This document shows positions 53,869 through 61,826 of a DNA stretch of 64,000 nt, piece by piece. A program made the position numbers and the translations under genes. The notes under the pieces were generated by a model that was given only the letters and a program-made list of their open reading frames with translations, was not told the origin of the DNA and did no database searches. The DNA comes from Mycolicibacterium goodii (lineage in GTDB: Bacteria; Actinomycetota; Actinomycetes; Mycobacteriales; Mycobacteriaceae): positions 434,001 to 498,000 of the forward strand of contig NZ_CP092364.2 in NCBI RefSeq assembly GCF_022370755.2, in the 5' to 3' direction. Each line of letters starts with the position of its first letter. Position 1 is the first letter of the stretch.

Positions 53869-55353
53869 ATGGCCTTTCCTCCGAACTCCTGGCGGCCCAC
53901 CGGCCCGCTTCCCACCAGCTCTCTGTCGTTGCGCTGGCGCGTGATGATGCTCGCGATGTCGATGGTGGCACTGGTGGTGGTGCTGATGGCCGTCGCGGTG
54001 TACGCCGTCGTCTCGCGCGCGCTCTACGACGACCTCGACAATCAGCTGCACAGCCGGGCCCGCCTGCTCATCGAGAGCGGGTCGCTGGCCGCCGACCCGG
54101 GCAAGGCCATCGAGGGCACGGCGTACTCCGACGTCAACGCGATGCTGGTGATCCCGGGCCGGTCCATCTACACCGCCAACCAGCAGGGCCAGACGCTGCC
54201 GCTCGGTGAACCCGAGAAGGACGTCATCTCCGGCGAACTGCTCATGTCGCTGCGCACCGCGAACCATCAGCGGGTGCTCGCGGTGCATCTGGCCAACGGC
54301 AGCTCACTGCTGATCTCCAAGAGCCTCGCGCCGACCGTCCAAGTGCTCAGACGCCTCGGCACGGTGCTGCTGATCGTCGGCGGCATCGGTGTCGCCGTGG
54401 CCGCCATCGCCGGTGGGGCCGTGGCCAGAGCGGGGTTGCGTCCGGTCGGCAGACTCACCGAGGCCGCCGAACGGGTGGCCCGCACCGACGACCTGCGTCC
54501 GATCCCGGTCGTCGGCAGCGACGAGCTCGCACGCCTCACCGAGGCGTTCAACATGATGCTGCGGGCCCTGGCCGAGTCCCGGGAACGTCAGGCCCGGTTG
54601 GTCTCCGACGCGGGCCACGAGCTGCGGACGCCGCTGACCTCGCTGCGCACCAACGTCGAACTGCTGATGGCCGCGCAGGAACCCGGGGCACCGCCGCTGC
54701 CCGAGGACGAGATGGCCGGGTTGCGTGCCGACGTGATCGCCCAGATCGAGGAATTGTCCACCCTGGTGGGCGATCTGGTCGACCTCACGCGTGAGGACGC
54801 CGGCGGCATCACGCCCGAGCCCGTCGACATGGCCGACGTCATCGATCGAAGCCTCGAACGGGTCCGGCGGCGCCGCAACGACATCGAGTTCGACGTCGAC
54901 GTCATCGGCTGGCAGGTGTTCGGCGACGCGCAGGGTCTGGGCCGTGCGGTGCTCAACCTGCTCGACAACGCCGCCAAGTGGAGCCCGCCGAACGGAAATG
55001 TCGGCGTCCGGCTGCACCAGGTGGATCAGATGCACGCCGAGTTCGTCGTCTCCGATCATGGACCCGGCATCCCGCCAGAGGAACGCCGCCTGGTGTTCGA
55101 GCGGTTCTACCGCTCCGACGCCGCCAGGGCGATGCCCGGATCGGGTCTCGGCCTGGCGATCGTGCAGCAGGTGGTCCTCAAACACGGTGGCGCGCTTCGC
55201 ATCGACGAGACGGTTCCCGGCGGCGATCCACCGGGCGCCTCGGTCCACATGCTGCTGCCGGGGCAGCGGATCCCCGACTCGGGTGCGACACGCGCGAGCG
55301 ATGGGTTCGGCGACGACCGGGACGGGCATACTGTCGCCACCGGTGAAAGGTGA
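53869..55353 (+). CDS. mprB: Sensor histidine kinase MprB
   Basis: The 494-residue kinase starts at ATG 53869; GTAGCG with the mprA stop lies just before it. Membrane segments at about 25-48 and 160-185 flank an extracytoplasmic sensor loop of about 110 residues. A HAMP domain follows (LRPVGRLTEAAERVARTDDL), then the H-box SDAGHELRTPLTS with H250, N-box NLLDNAAKWS, G1 DHGPGIP and G2 GSGLGLAIV. It phosphorylates MprA in response to envelope damage; in M. tuberculosis the loop also binds DnaK. Confidence 0.97.
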   Translation: MAFPPNSWRPTGPLPTSSLSLRWRVMMLAMSMVALVVVLMAVAVYAVVSRALYDDLDNQLHSRARLLIESGSLAADPGKAIEGTAYSDVNAMLVIPGRSIYTANQQGQTLPLGEPEKDVISGELLMSLRTANHQRVLAVHLANGSSLLISKSLAPTVQVLRRLGTVLLIVGGIGVAVAAIAGGAVARAGLRPVGRLTEAAERVARTDDLRPIPVVGSDELARLTEAFNMMLRALAESRERQARLVSDAGHELRTPLTSLRTNVELLMAAQEPGAPPLPEDEMAGLRADVIAQIEELSTLVGDLVDLTREDAGGITPEPVDMADVIDRSLERVRRRRNDIEFDVDVIGWQVFGDAQGLGRAVLNLLDNAAKWSPPNGNVGVRLHQVDQMHAEFVVSDHGPGIPPEERRLVFERFYRSDAARAMPGSGLGLAIVQQVVLKHGGALRIDETVPGGDPPGASVHMLLPGQRIPDSGATRASDGFGDDRDGHTVATGER

Positions 55354-55400
55354 GGCAGGCAACAGTGCCGGGGGGCCAACTCATGGACGGGTCCGAATGA

Positions 55401-55421
55401 TCTCTAAGTGGATTCTCAGCC
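55401..55421 (+). promoter_or_regulatory. MprA-box-like repeats upstream of pepD
   Basis: TCTCTAAG and TCTCAGCC lie 13 bp apart start to start, about 105 bp before the pepD ATG. Spacing differs slightly from the box before mprA. pepD is a known MprA target in M. tuberculosis. Confidence 0.65.
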
Positions 55422-55525
55422 CAGCTATGCAACCTGATACGCAGCAGCTTCGTTGGTTGAAGTAGAAGCGCCCCACACGCACCACAACAGCAGGACCATC
55501 CAGAAGAGAAGAGCACCGCAGCGAA

Positions 55526-56851
55526 ATGACCAACCACCCGAGGTACTCACAGCAGCCGGACCCCCGCACCGGCGCCACGCCCGGCTACCCGGGTGGGCGC
55601 CCCGACCCGTATCAGCAGACGTCCCAATACGACTGGCGTTATGCCCAGCAGGTCCAGCAGGCGCCGCAGGCGCAGCAGACCCAGCCGGGGTTCCGTCAGC
55701 CGTATGACCCCTACCGCGCGCCCGCCGCTGCGCAGCCCGTGGCGATCCCGGCCAAGAAGCGCTCACGGGCCGGTCTGGCCGCGGGTGCGCTTGCGGTGGC
55801 GGTGGTTTCGGCAGGCATCGGTGGCGGCGTGGCCACCCTCGTGCACAACGACACCCCGCAGTTGGGCGCCCCGTCCATCGGCGCCGCACCCACCGTGCCC
55901 GCAGCGGCGCTCCCCGCGGGCAGCGTCGAGCAGGTCGCGGCCAAGGTCGTGCCGAGCGTGGTCAAGCTCGAGACGGATCTGGGCCGCGCGTCGGAAGAGG
56001 GGTCGGGCATCGTCCTCACCGCAGACGGGCTCATCCTCACCAACAACCACGTCGTCGCCGCGGCGAAGAACGACGGTCCGGGACCGTCCGCGCAGACCAA
56101 GGTGACCTTCGCGGACGGCACCACGCGCCCGTTCACGGTCGTCGGCACCGATCCCAGCAGTGACATCGCCGTCGTGCGGGCACAGGACGTGTCGGGGCTG
56201 ACCCCGATCACGCTGGGCTCGTCGGCGAATCTGCGCGTCGGCCAGGACGTCGTGGCGATCGGGTCACCGCTCGGCCTGGAGGGCACCGTCACCACCGGCA
56301 TCATCAGCGCGCTGAACCGGCCCGTCGCCGCCGGCGGTGACACCCGCAACCAGAACACCGTGCTCGACGCCATCCAGACCGACGCCGCGATCAACCCGGG
56401 CAACTCCGGTGGCGCGCTGGTCAACATGAACGGCGAACTGGTCGGCATCAACTCGGCGATCGCGACCATGGGCGGTGACTCGCCGAACGCCCAGAGCGGA
56501 TCGATCGGCCTCGGCTTCGCCATCCCGGTCGACCAGGCCAAGCGCATCGCCGACGAACTCATCCAGAACGGCGTCGCCTCGCATGCATCGCTCGGTGTGC
56601 AGGTGGCCAACGACAAGAGCAGCGACGGAGCCAAGATCGTCGAGGTCAACGACGGCGGTGCCGCCGCGGCGGCCGGCCTGCCCAGCGGCGTCGTGGTCAC
56701 CAAGGTCGACGACCGCGTCATCGGCAGCGCCGACGCGCTCGTGGCGGCCGTGCGGTCCAAGGCCCCCGGCGAGAAGGTCACGCTGACCTACCTCGATGCG
56801 TCGGGCAAGCAGCAGACGGTCGACGTCACGCTGGGGAAGGCGGAGCAGTGA
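55526..56851 (+). CDS. pepD: HtrA-type serine protease PepD
   Basis: The 441-residue protein has a Gln/Pro/Tyr-rich cytoplasmic start (1-75), one membrane segment (about 80-104), a trypsin-like protease domain (about 130-335) and one PDZ domain (about 345-435). The triad is H175 (NNHVV), D213 (SSDIAVV) and S294 (GNSGGAL). PepD degrades or refolds damaged extracytoplasmic proteins and feeds back on MprAB and SigE. MprA-box-like repeats lie upstream. The stop overlaps a GTG from which moaB2 could also be translated. Confidence 0.96.
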   Translation: MTNHPRYSQQPDPRTGATPGYPGGRPDPYQQTSQYDWRYAQQVQQAPQAQQTQPGFRQPYDPYRAPAAAQPVAIPAKKRSRAGLAAGALAVAVVSAGIGGGVATLVHNDTPQLGAPSIGAAPTVPAAALPAGSVEQVAAKVVPSVVKLETDLGRASEEGSGIVLTADGLILTNNHVVAAAKNDGPGPSAQTKVTFADGTTRPFTVVGTDPSSDIAVVRAQDVSGLTPITLGSSANLRVGQDVVAIGSPLGLEGTVTTGIISALNRPVAAGGDTRNQNTVLDAIQTDAAINPGNSGGALVNMNGELVGINSAIATMGGDSPNAQSGSIGLGFAIPVDQAKRIADELIQNGVASHASLGVQVANDKSSDGAKIVEVNDGGAAAAAGLPSGVVVTKVDDRVIGSADALVAAVRSKAPGEKVTLTYLDASGKQQTVDVTLGKAEQ

Positions 56852-56931
56852 GGATCCTTACACCGGCGCGCAGGCAGGTGACCCTGACAGTGGCCGCACC
56901 GCTGTCGCCGCCCGGATATACGGTTGCAGAC

Positions 56932-57426
56932 ATGGAACAGCCAGGGGAGTTGGTCGGCCGGGCCCTCGTGATCGTCGTCGACGATCGCACGGCACACGGC
57001 GAAGAGGACCACAGCGGCCCGTTGGTCACCGAACTGCTGGGTGAGGCCGGGTTCGTGGTCGACGGAGTTGTGGTCGTGGCATCGGACGAGGTCGAGATCC
57101 GCAACGCGTTGAACACCGCGGTGATCGGCGGCGTCGATCTGGTGGTGTCGGTGGGCGGTACCGGGGTGACGCCCCGCGACGTCACACCCGAGGCCACGCG
57201 GGAGTTGCTGGACCGCGAGCTCCTCGGCATCTCGGAAGCACTGCGTGCATCGGGCCTCGCGGCGGGCATCGTCGACGCCGGAGTGTCGCGTGGCCTGGCC
57301 GGAATCTCGGGGAGCACCCTCGTGGTGAACATCGCCGGATCACGCGCGGCGGTGCGCGACGGCATGGCCACATTGGGTCCGCTGGCCGTGCAGATCATCG
57401 GACAGCTATCAAGCTTGGAGATCTAA
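56932..57426 (+). CDS. moaB2: MoaB2-like molybdopterin-binding domain protein
   Basis: From ATG 56932 (MEQPGELVGRALVIVVDDRTAHGEEDHSG) the protein is 164 residues, matching the family core. An alternative GTG at 56848 overlaps the pepD stop and has GGAAGG upstream, so a 192-residue form coupled to pepD is possible. The MoaB/MogA signature is VVSVGGTGVTPRDVTPEA, with GVSRGLAGISGSTLVVNIAGSRAAVRDGM near the end. Members bind molybdopterin for adenylylation; in M. tuberculosis MoaB2 has also been reported to touch sigma factors of the MprAB network. A terminator follows. Confidence 0.92.
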   Translation: MEQPGELVGRALVIVVDDRTAHGEEDHSGPLVTELLGEAGFVVDGVVVVASDEVEIRNALNTAVIGGVDLVVSVGGTGVTPRDVTPEATRELLDRELLGISEALRASGLAAGIVDAGVSRGLAGISGSTLVVNIAGSRAAVRDGMATLGPLAVQIIGQLSSLEI

Positions 57427-57438
57427 CGAGCACGAATT

Positions 57439-57464
57439 CGGCGGCCATCGGCCGCCGTTTTCGT
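57439..57464 (+). terminator. Intrinsic terminator after moaB2
   Basis: CGGCGGCC-ATC-GGCCGCCG is followed by TTTTCGTATG; outer ACGAA/TTCGT bases extend the stem. It lies 12 bp after the stop codon. Confidence 0.88.
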
Positions 57465-57556
57465 ATGTTTGGCGAAGTTCGCCGCGTCCGTATCGCAGCC
57501 CTGTCGGCTTGGTTACCAGCAGGTTAACCTCCGCTGCCACCGACGCTAGGCTGGAG

Positions 57557-57572
57557 TGTGATCTTCATCACA
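57557..57572. promoter_or_regulatory. Perfect CRP consensus site before a 52-codon gene
   Basis: TGTGATCTTCATCACA matches TGTGA-N6-TCACA in all ten arm positions. It ends 13 bp before the small gene's ATG and just after a possible -10 (TAGGCT, 57546-57551), so it would cover the transcript start. Confidence 0.75.
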
Positions 57573-57585
57573 AAGAGGAATCGCA

Positions 57586-57744
57586 ATGCCAAAGCCGGAC
57601 AAGCCCAATCGTCACACAGTTAACAAGATCTTCGGCGATGCGCTGCCCGAAATCGCGCCCGACGAACGCGACACGGCTTCGCCAGAAGACGAGGCCGAGC
57701 ATGACCGCTGGCTGCGCCGAAACGTGCCTCCGCACCATGAGTGA
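57586..57744 (+). CDS. Small conserved-looking acidic protein (52 aa)
   Basis: This frame of 52 codons starts at an ATG with AGAGGA 7 bp upstream. The product MPKPDKPNRHTVNKIFGDAL... continues with an acidic middle (PDERDTASPEDEAEHD) and ends RWLRRNVPPHHE. The WL(R/E)xNxPPHH-type ending is one I have seen in small mycobacterial proteins, and codon use is regular. It is soluble and has no known function. A perfect CRP site covers its upstream region. Real gene likely; role unknown. Confidence 0.72.
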   Translation: MPKPDKPNRHTVNKIFGDALPEIAPDERDTASPEDEAEHDRWLRRNVPPHHE

Positions 57745-58133
57745 CCTGCAACACCTCTGCGGAATACATGCAATGGATCGGCGCCGATCGGTGTTGCGCG
57801 CGCCTTGAACGCCGCGGACTCGACGCGTGTCGCGGCATTGCCGACCGGTCGGGGTGCGCCCCCGGTATCCCCTTCGCTCATGTGAGCGCTCCCCGTTAGC
57901 AAAGTTCGCCTGACCGCCCTGACATGGGCCCGCCTATGTCGGCTTGCGTTGCCGGTCCGTGCCCTCCCCGTTATGTTCCTCCTGTCAACGATGAGCAGAA
58001 GGTAAGAGCCGAGTGTGGAGTTTTTAATTCGCACCACATGAAGGTCTTGCTGGGTGGACGGTCTTGATGGGCCGGGCGCCTAACCACAACATCGGTGGGC
58101 CGGTAGGCCCCCGGCGACATAGCTAGGGAGAAC
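57745..58133. other. 389-bp leader and promoter region of the porin gene
   Basis: No gene is supported. It holds a small palindrome CGCTCATGTGAGCG (57875-57888) immediately followed by CTCCCCGTTA (57889-57898), and the same ten bases again at 57964-57973. An AT-rich TTTTTAATTC at about 58020-58029 precedes a long untranslated stretch to the porin ATG, which has AGGGAGAAC as ribosome site. Long leaders are known for mspA-type genes. Confidence 0.6.
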
Positions 58134-58781
58134 ATGAAGGCAATCAGTCGGGTGCTGATCGCGATGATTTCCGCGTTGGCTGCGGCCGTCGCGGGGTTGT
58201 TCGTGAGCGCGGGCACCTCTCACGCGGGTCTGGACAACGAGCTGAGCCTCGTCGACGGCCAGGACCGCACCCTGACGGTGCAGCAGTGGGACACCTTCCT
58301 CAACGGTGTGTTCCCGCTGGACCGCAACCGTCTGACCCGCGAGTGGTTCCACTCCGGTCGCGCCAAGTACATCGTGGCCGGACCGGGCGCCGACGAGTTC
58401 GAGGGCACCCTGGAGCTCGGCTACCAGATCGGTTTCCCCTGGTCGCTGGGCGTGGGCATCAACTTCAGCTACACCACCCCGAACATCCTGATCGACGACG
58501 GCAACATCACCCAGCCGCCGTTCGGTCTTGAGTCGGTCATCACCCCTAACCTGTTCCCCGGTGTGTCGATCTCGGCCGACCTGGGCAACGGCCCGGGTAT
58601 CCAGGAGGTCGCGACCTTCTCGGTCGACGTCTCCGGCGCCCAGGGCGGTGTGGCGGTGTCCAACGCGCACGGCACCGTGACCGGTGCGGCAGGCGGTGTG
58701 CTGCTGCGTCCGTTCGCCCGGCTGATCGCCTCGACCGGTGACTCGGTCACCACCTACGGCGAACCCTGGAACATGAACTGA
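58134..58781 (+). CDS. mspC: MspA-family outer-membrane porin, MspC-like
   Basis: The 215-residue precursor has a 31-residue signal peptide (cleavage SHA-GLDNE) and a 184-residue mature chain. MspA proteins form octameric goblet-shaped pores for small hydrophilic solutes. In mature numbering D90 and D91 of the constriction are present, but position 93 is Asn (LIDDGNITQPPFG); as I recall MspA has Asp there, and Ala or Gly at 96 where this has Gln. The rest of the chain is nearly identical to MspA. It sits between moaB2 and mscL, where M. tuberculosis has no porin. A strong terminator follows. Confidence 0.95.
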   Translation: MKAISRVLIAMISALAAAVAGLFVSAGTSHAGLDNELSLVDGQDRTLTVQQWDTFLNGVFPLDRNRLTREWFHSGRAKYIVAGPGADEFEGTLELGYQIGFPWSLGVGINFSYTTPNILIDDGNITQPPFGLESVITPNLFPGVSISADLGNGPGIQEVATFSVDVSGAQGGVAVSNAHGTVTGAAGGVLLRPFARLIASTGDSVTTYGEPWNMN

Positions 58782-58799
58782 CATCTCCCAGGCAACAGA

Positions 58800-58833
58800 G
58801 CAGCCCCCGGATTCCTCCGGGGGCTGCTTCGTT
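58800..58833. terminator. Intrinsic terminator after the porin gene
   Basis: Perfect 12-bp stem GCAGCCCCCGGA / TCCGGGGGCTGC with loop TTCC, then TTCGTT. It separates the convergent porin and mscL genes. Confidence 0.93.
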
Positions 58834-58857
58834 CTCGAGTTCGGTTTTCGGGTCCGG

Positions 58858-59325
58858 TCAGGTGCGATCAGCGCTGGTGTAGGTGGCGGTGTCGGGGCTG
58901 GGGCCGGTTCCCGGGCCGCTGACATGCTTGCCGGTGGACCCATTGCTGTTCTCTGCCAGCAGATCCCGGATCTCGGTCAGGATGCTCAACTCGGTGTCCT
59001 GCGCCTGCTCGACCTCACCGCGCTGTCGCAACTTCTTGTAGGGCAGCATGATCACGAAGTACAGCACCGCCGCGACGATCAGGAAGTTGATCGCCGCCGA
59101 CAACACGGCGTTCAAGTCGACGAACTGCTCCGGATCGCCACCGAGCGGAATCTTGAGGATGCCGTACTCCCGGTCGCCGCCCGCGCCGATACGGTCGATG
59201 AGGGGCTGGATCACCTTCTCCGTGAACGCGGTGACAAGGCCGGTGAAGGCGGCGCCGATGACCACAGCAACTGCGAGATCGATGACGTTGCCTCGGGACA
59301 GAAACTCCTTGAAGCCCTTTAACAT
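58858..59325 (-). CDS. mscL: Large-conductance mechanosensitive channel MscL
   Basis: The 155-residue protein is the homopentameric tension-gated channel. The start [34 protein letters not shown] holds the amphipathic helix and pore-lining first membrane segment; the second lies near 68-90 ([23 protein letters not shown]), followed by the cytoplasmic helix bundle ([10 protein letters not shown]) and a flexible tail. ATG 59325 is preceded by AGGAAGGG. Rv0985c orthologue by position, convergent with the porin. Confidence 0.97.
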   Translation of the reverse strand: MLKGFKEFLSRGNVIDLAVAVVIGAAFTGLVTAFTEKVIQPLIDRIGAGGDREYGILKIPLGGDPEQFVDLNAVLSAAINFLIVAAVLYFVIMLPYKKLRQRGEVEQAQDTELSILTEIRDLLAENSNGSTGKHVSGPGTGPSPDTATYTSADRT

Positions 59326-59471
59326 GCGGGGACCCTTCCTGCAGTAACGGTTCCGGTTGTCGGATAGGCAAACCCTAACCGAGTCCAGCATGCGCCCGCG
59401 GCATTCGACTGTTAGCGTCTTCGCCGAGAATTCGGACCCGCCTGTGCGGCAATTGGATCGAACGGAGAGAC

Positions 59472-59681
59472 ATGAACCCACGGATCGCTCGTACGGTTTC
59501 GGGGGTCCTGGCGGCCATTGGCCTTGGCGCGGTCGCTGCGGGAGTGTCCCCGGTGGCATCGGCAGAGCCGGTCGCTGGGCCGACGGTTGAGCCCACACCC
59601 GCTCCCGGGGCCACCTCGACGGTCGACGAACTGACGGACATGGTGCTCGACGCTCTGGAGAACGCCAAGCAGGATCAGTGA
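59472..59681 (+). CDS. Small secreted protein (69 aa)
   Basis: The product has a signal peptide (about 1-32, cleavage after ASA) and a mature chain of only about 37 residues: a Pro/Thr-rich linker ([19 protein letters not shown]) and a short amphipathic helix ([15 protein letters not shown]). GAACGGAGAG precedes the ATG. It converges on the SAF-domain gene with overlapping stop codons (59675-59681). Function unknown; the signal peptide and ribosome site support a real gene. Confidence 0.72.
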   Translation: MNPRIARTVSGVLAAIGLGAVAAGVSPVASAEPVAGPTVEPTPAPGATSTVDELTDMVLDALENAKQDQ

Positions 59682-60325
59682 ATCGTCAGGGTCAGGGCCT
59701 GCACCAGGCTGGCTGCGGCAACCTCGTTGGCCGACCGTGCGGGCAACGCGACCAACGCCACCCGATCCTGGCCGGCCCCTTTGGGTTTCTGAGATATCAG
59801 CGCCACCACGGCGTCGCTGGCGATCAGCCGGGGCTTGGCGCCATTTGCTTCATCGTCGTACGTCGTGAGAACGTCGACGACATCACCTGCGCGGATCACA
59901 TCCAGCAACGCCGCGTCGCCGAGGGGCAGCGGCACGATGCGCGCGTCGGGACCCACGGCCAGTTCGGCCAGGCGCGACCCCAGCACCCGCACATCGGTGA
60001 GCACCTCGCCGCGGCGCATCGGACCGGCCAGCGTCGCACCGATCATCGCGGCCACATCGCTTTGCGCCCCGTCGGGCAACGTTGACGCGCTGCGGCTTTC
60101 CAGCCGGACATCCTCTGCGGTGAGCGCGGTGCCAGGGGCGAGGTCGCGCGTGGCGACAGCGACGTCGACATGGTCTGCGCGCGGGTCGGAACGCACCGCG
60201 GCCACCGCCGCCAACAGCACCAGTCCGGCGGCAGCCGCGCGGCGCGCGGCCACGGTTCGCGTCCAGTCCGGGCGAAGGGCGGCCGTCAGCCGATGCCACG
60301 CCGAGGGGTTGAGGGATTCGGCCAT
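59675..60325 (-). CDS. SAF-domain membrane protein (CpaB/RcpC-like), Rv0990c-like
   Basis: The 216-residue protein has a cytoplasmic start, one membrane segment (about 29-45) and an extracytoplasmic SAF/CpaB-type domain ([25 protein letters not shown] ... [21 protein letters not shown]) plus a second beta part ([28 protein letters not shown]). In pilus systems CpaB helps Flp pilus assembly, but no other tad genes are nearby. It is downstream of ruc on the same strand with 77 bp between, the same order as Rv0991c-Rv0990c, so heat-shock control through the CIRCE-like site is plausible. Confidence 0.88.
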   Translation of the reverse strand: MAESLNPSAWHRLTAALRPDWTRTVAARRAAAAGLVLLAAVAAVRSDPRADHVDVAVATRDLAPGTALTAEDVRLESRSASTLPDGAQSDVAAMIGATLAGPMRRGEVLTDVRVLGSRLAELAVGPDARIVPLPLGDAALLDVIRAGDVVDVLTTYDDEANGAKPRLIASDAVVALISQKPKGAGQDRVALVALPARSANEVAAASLVQALTLTIH

Positions 60326-60402
60326 GGCGTCACGGTAAGCGTGATCAACCGCGGCGATGACCGCAAAAAGCCGGCCTGTGGATAACCAGGCCGGCGAAGC
60401 GT

Positions 60403-60726
60403 CTAGCTGGAGGCCGCGGCGGCCGGGGCGGCGCTGCTCGACGAGCTCGACGAGCTCGACGAGCTCGATGAGGAGCTGTCGGACGAGCTCGACGACGACG
60501 AGCTGCTCTCGGAGGACTTCGACGACCCGTTGGAGGAGCTCTTGGATTCACTGCGGTTGTCGGTGCGGTAGAACCCGCTGCCCTTGAAGACCACCCCGAC
60601 GGAACCGAAGAGCTTGCGCAGGCGACCCGAGCACTTCGGGCAGGTGGTCAGCGCGTCATCGCTGAAAGCCTGAACCGCGTCGAACCGATTGTCACATTCG
60701 GTGCACGCATAGGAATAGGTAGGCAC
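60403..60726 (-). CDS. ruc: Redox-regulated chaperone Ruc (FmdB-like, Rv0991c)
   Basis: The 107-residue protein has an N-terminal zinc ribbon with four cysteines C8, C11, C29 and C32 (ACTEC, TCPKC) and GVVFKGSGFYRTD, the FmdB/Rv0991c signature. The rest is disordered, almost wholly Ser with Asn, Lys and Glu, and ends in an Ala-rich stretch. In M. tuberculosis Ruc is activated by oxidation of these cysteines and works with DnaK. The Ser tail is encoded by tandem GAGCTCGAC-type DNA units on the plus strand and may vary in length. A CIRCE-like site is 29 bp upstream. Confidence 0.92.
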   Translation of the reverse strand: MPTYSYACTECDNRFDAVQAFSDDALTTCPKCSGRLRKLFGSVGVVFKGSGFYRTDNRSESKSSSNGSSKSSESSSSSSSSSDSSSSSSSSSSSSSSSAAPAAAASS

Positions 60727-60754
60727 GCGAAAACCTCCGAGTCGATCAAACTAT

Positions 60755-60781
60755 TTAGCACTCTACCGCCTCAAGTGCTAG
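60755..60781. promoter_or_regulatory. CIRCE-like HrcA operator upstream of ruc
   Basis: TTAGCACTC-N9-AAGTGCTAG matches the CIRCE consensus TTAGCACTC-N9-GAGTGCTAA at 16 of 18 positions with the exact 9-bp spacer. It lies 29 bp before the ruc start, fitting HrcA heat-shock control as reported for Rv0991c. Confidence 0.85.
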
Positions 60782-60923
60782 CCGCGCTATGTGGCGCACG
60801 CCATTCGGGCTCGAAACCGGCATTGGAGTGTCGCAGATTTCCACCGCGGCGGGCGATCCGGTGCCCGAAAAGTGTTGACACAGCCCGACGTGACCCTGTT
60901 CACTGTTCCTCATAACGAAACTA

Positions 60924-60944
60924 GTTTTCCGTATAGCGGAAAAC
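60924..60944. promoter_or_regulatory. IclR-type palindromic operator before hyi
   Basis: GTTTTCCG-N5-CGGAAAAC is a perfect 8-bp-arm palindrome 21 bp before the hyi ATG. TTCCG-N5-CGGAA is typical of IclR-family sites. The likely repressor gene is not in the window. Confidence 0.78.
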
Positions 60945-60965
60945 GAAATGTGAGGAGCGTCTGCG

Positions 60966-61796
60966 ATGCCGGCAAGCCCGTACACCGTCAATTGCTCGAT
61001 CCTGTTCACCGACACACCGCTGCTGCAGCGGCCGGAGGCGGCGCGGGCCGCGGGTTTCGACGCGGTCGAGTTCTGGTGGCCGTTCGCCGAGGCCACCCCG
61101 TCCGACCGTGAGGTCGATGACTTCGTGCGGGCCATCTCCGACGCAGGCGTACAACTCACCGGGTTGAACTTCGCCGCAGGCGACATGCCGGGAGGCGAGC
61201 GCGGCATCCTGTCGCATCCCGGACGCAGCGCCGACTTCCGTGCGAGCGTCGACATCGCCATCGACATCGCCAACCGCTTGGGCACCAAGGCTTTCAATGC
61301 CCTCTACGGCAACCGGCGTGACGACGCCACGATCGACGAGCAGGACGAGGCTGCGATCGAGAACCTGATCTACGCCTCGGAGGCCACCCGCGCCATCGAC
61401 GGCGTGGTGCTGATCGAACCGGTCAGCGGTGCGCCGCTGTACCCGTTGAAGCTCGCCGCAGATGCGGTCGCCGTCATCGACTGCGTCGCGGCGCAGTCCG
61501 ACGGCGCCGCGACCAACCTGCGGCTGCTTGCCGACGTCTACCACCTCAGCGTCAACGGCGACGACGTCGAGGCCGCGCTGGAAGGCTATGCCGACCTGAT
61601 CGGGCACGTGCAGATCGCCGACGCCCCAGGGCGCGGCGAACCGGGCACCGGATCCCTGCCGCTGGCGAGCTACCTCGAACAACTCGCCGGCTACGGCTAC
61701 CGCGGCTACGTGGGGCTGGAATACAAAGCAAGCCTTGAGGATCCGTTCGGCTGGTTGCCGCTCGAACACCGCTCGCGTGCCCGCGCCGACCGCTGA
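60966..61796 (+). CDS. hyi: Hydroxypyruvate isomerase
   Basis: The 276-residue TIM-barrel enzyme interconverts hydroxypyruvate and tartronate semialdehyde. Family stretches are TVNCSILFTDTPLLQRPEAARAAGFDAVEFWWPF, GLNFAAGDMPGGERGI and the C-terminal IGHVQIADAPGRGEPGTG...YRGYVGLEYK, with metal ligands expected at E (LIEPVS), D (LLADVYH), H and E (GLEYK). GTGAGGAG lies upstream of the ATG. First of three genes of the glyoxylate-to-glycerate route; glxR follows 30 bp later. Confidence 0.94.
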   Translation: MPASPYTVNCSILFTDTPLLQRPEAARAAGFDAVEFWWPFAEATPSDREVDDFVRAISDAGVQLTGLNFAAGDMPGGERGILSHPGRSADFRASVDIAIDIANRLGTKAFNALYGNRRDDATIDEQDEAAIENLIYASEATRAIDGVVLIEPVSGAPLYPLKLAADAVAVIDCVAAQSDGAATNLRLLADVYHLSVNGDDVEAALEGYADLIGHVQIADAPGRGEPGTGSLPLASYLEQLAGYGYRGYVGLEYKASLEDPFGWLPLEHRSRARADR

Positions 61797-61826
61797 CCGC
61801 CGAATGACCACCGAGAAGGAGGGAAA

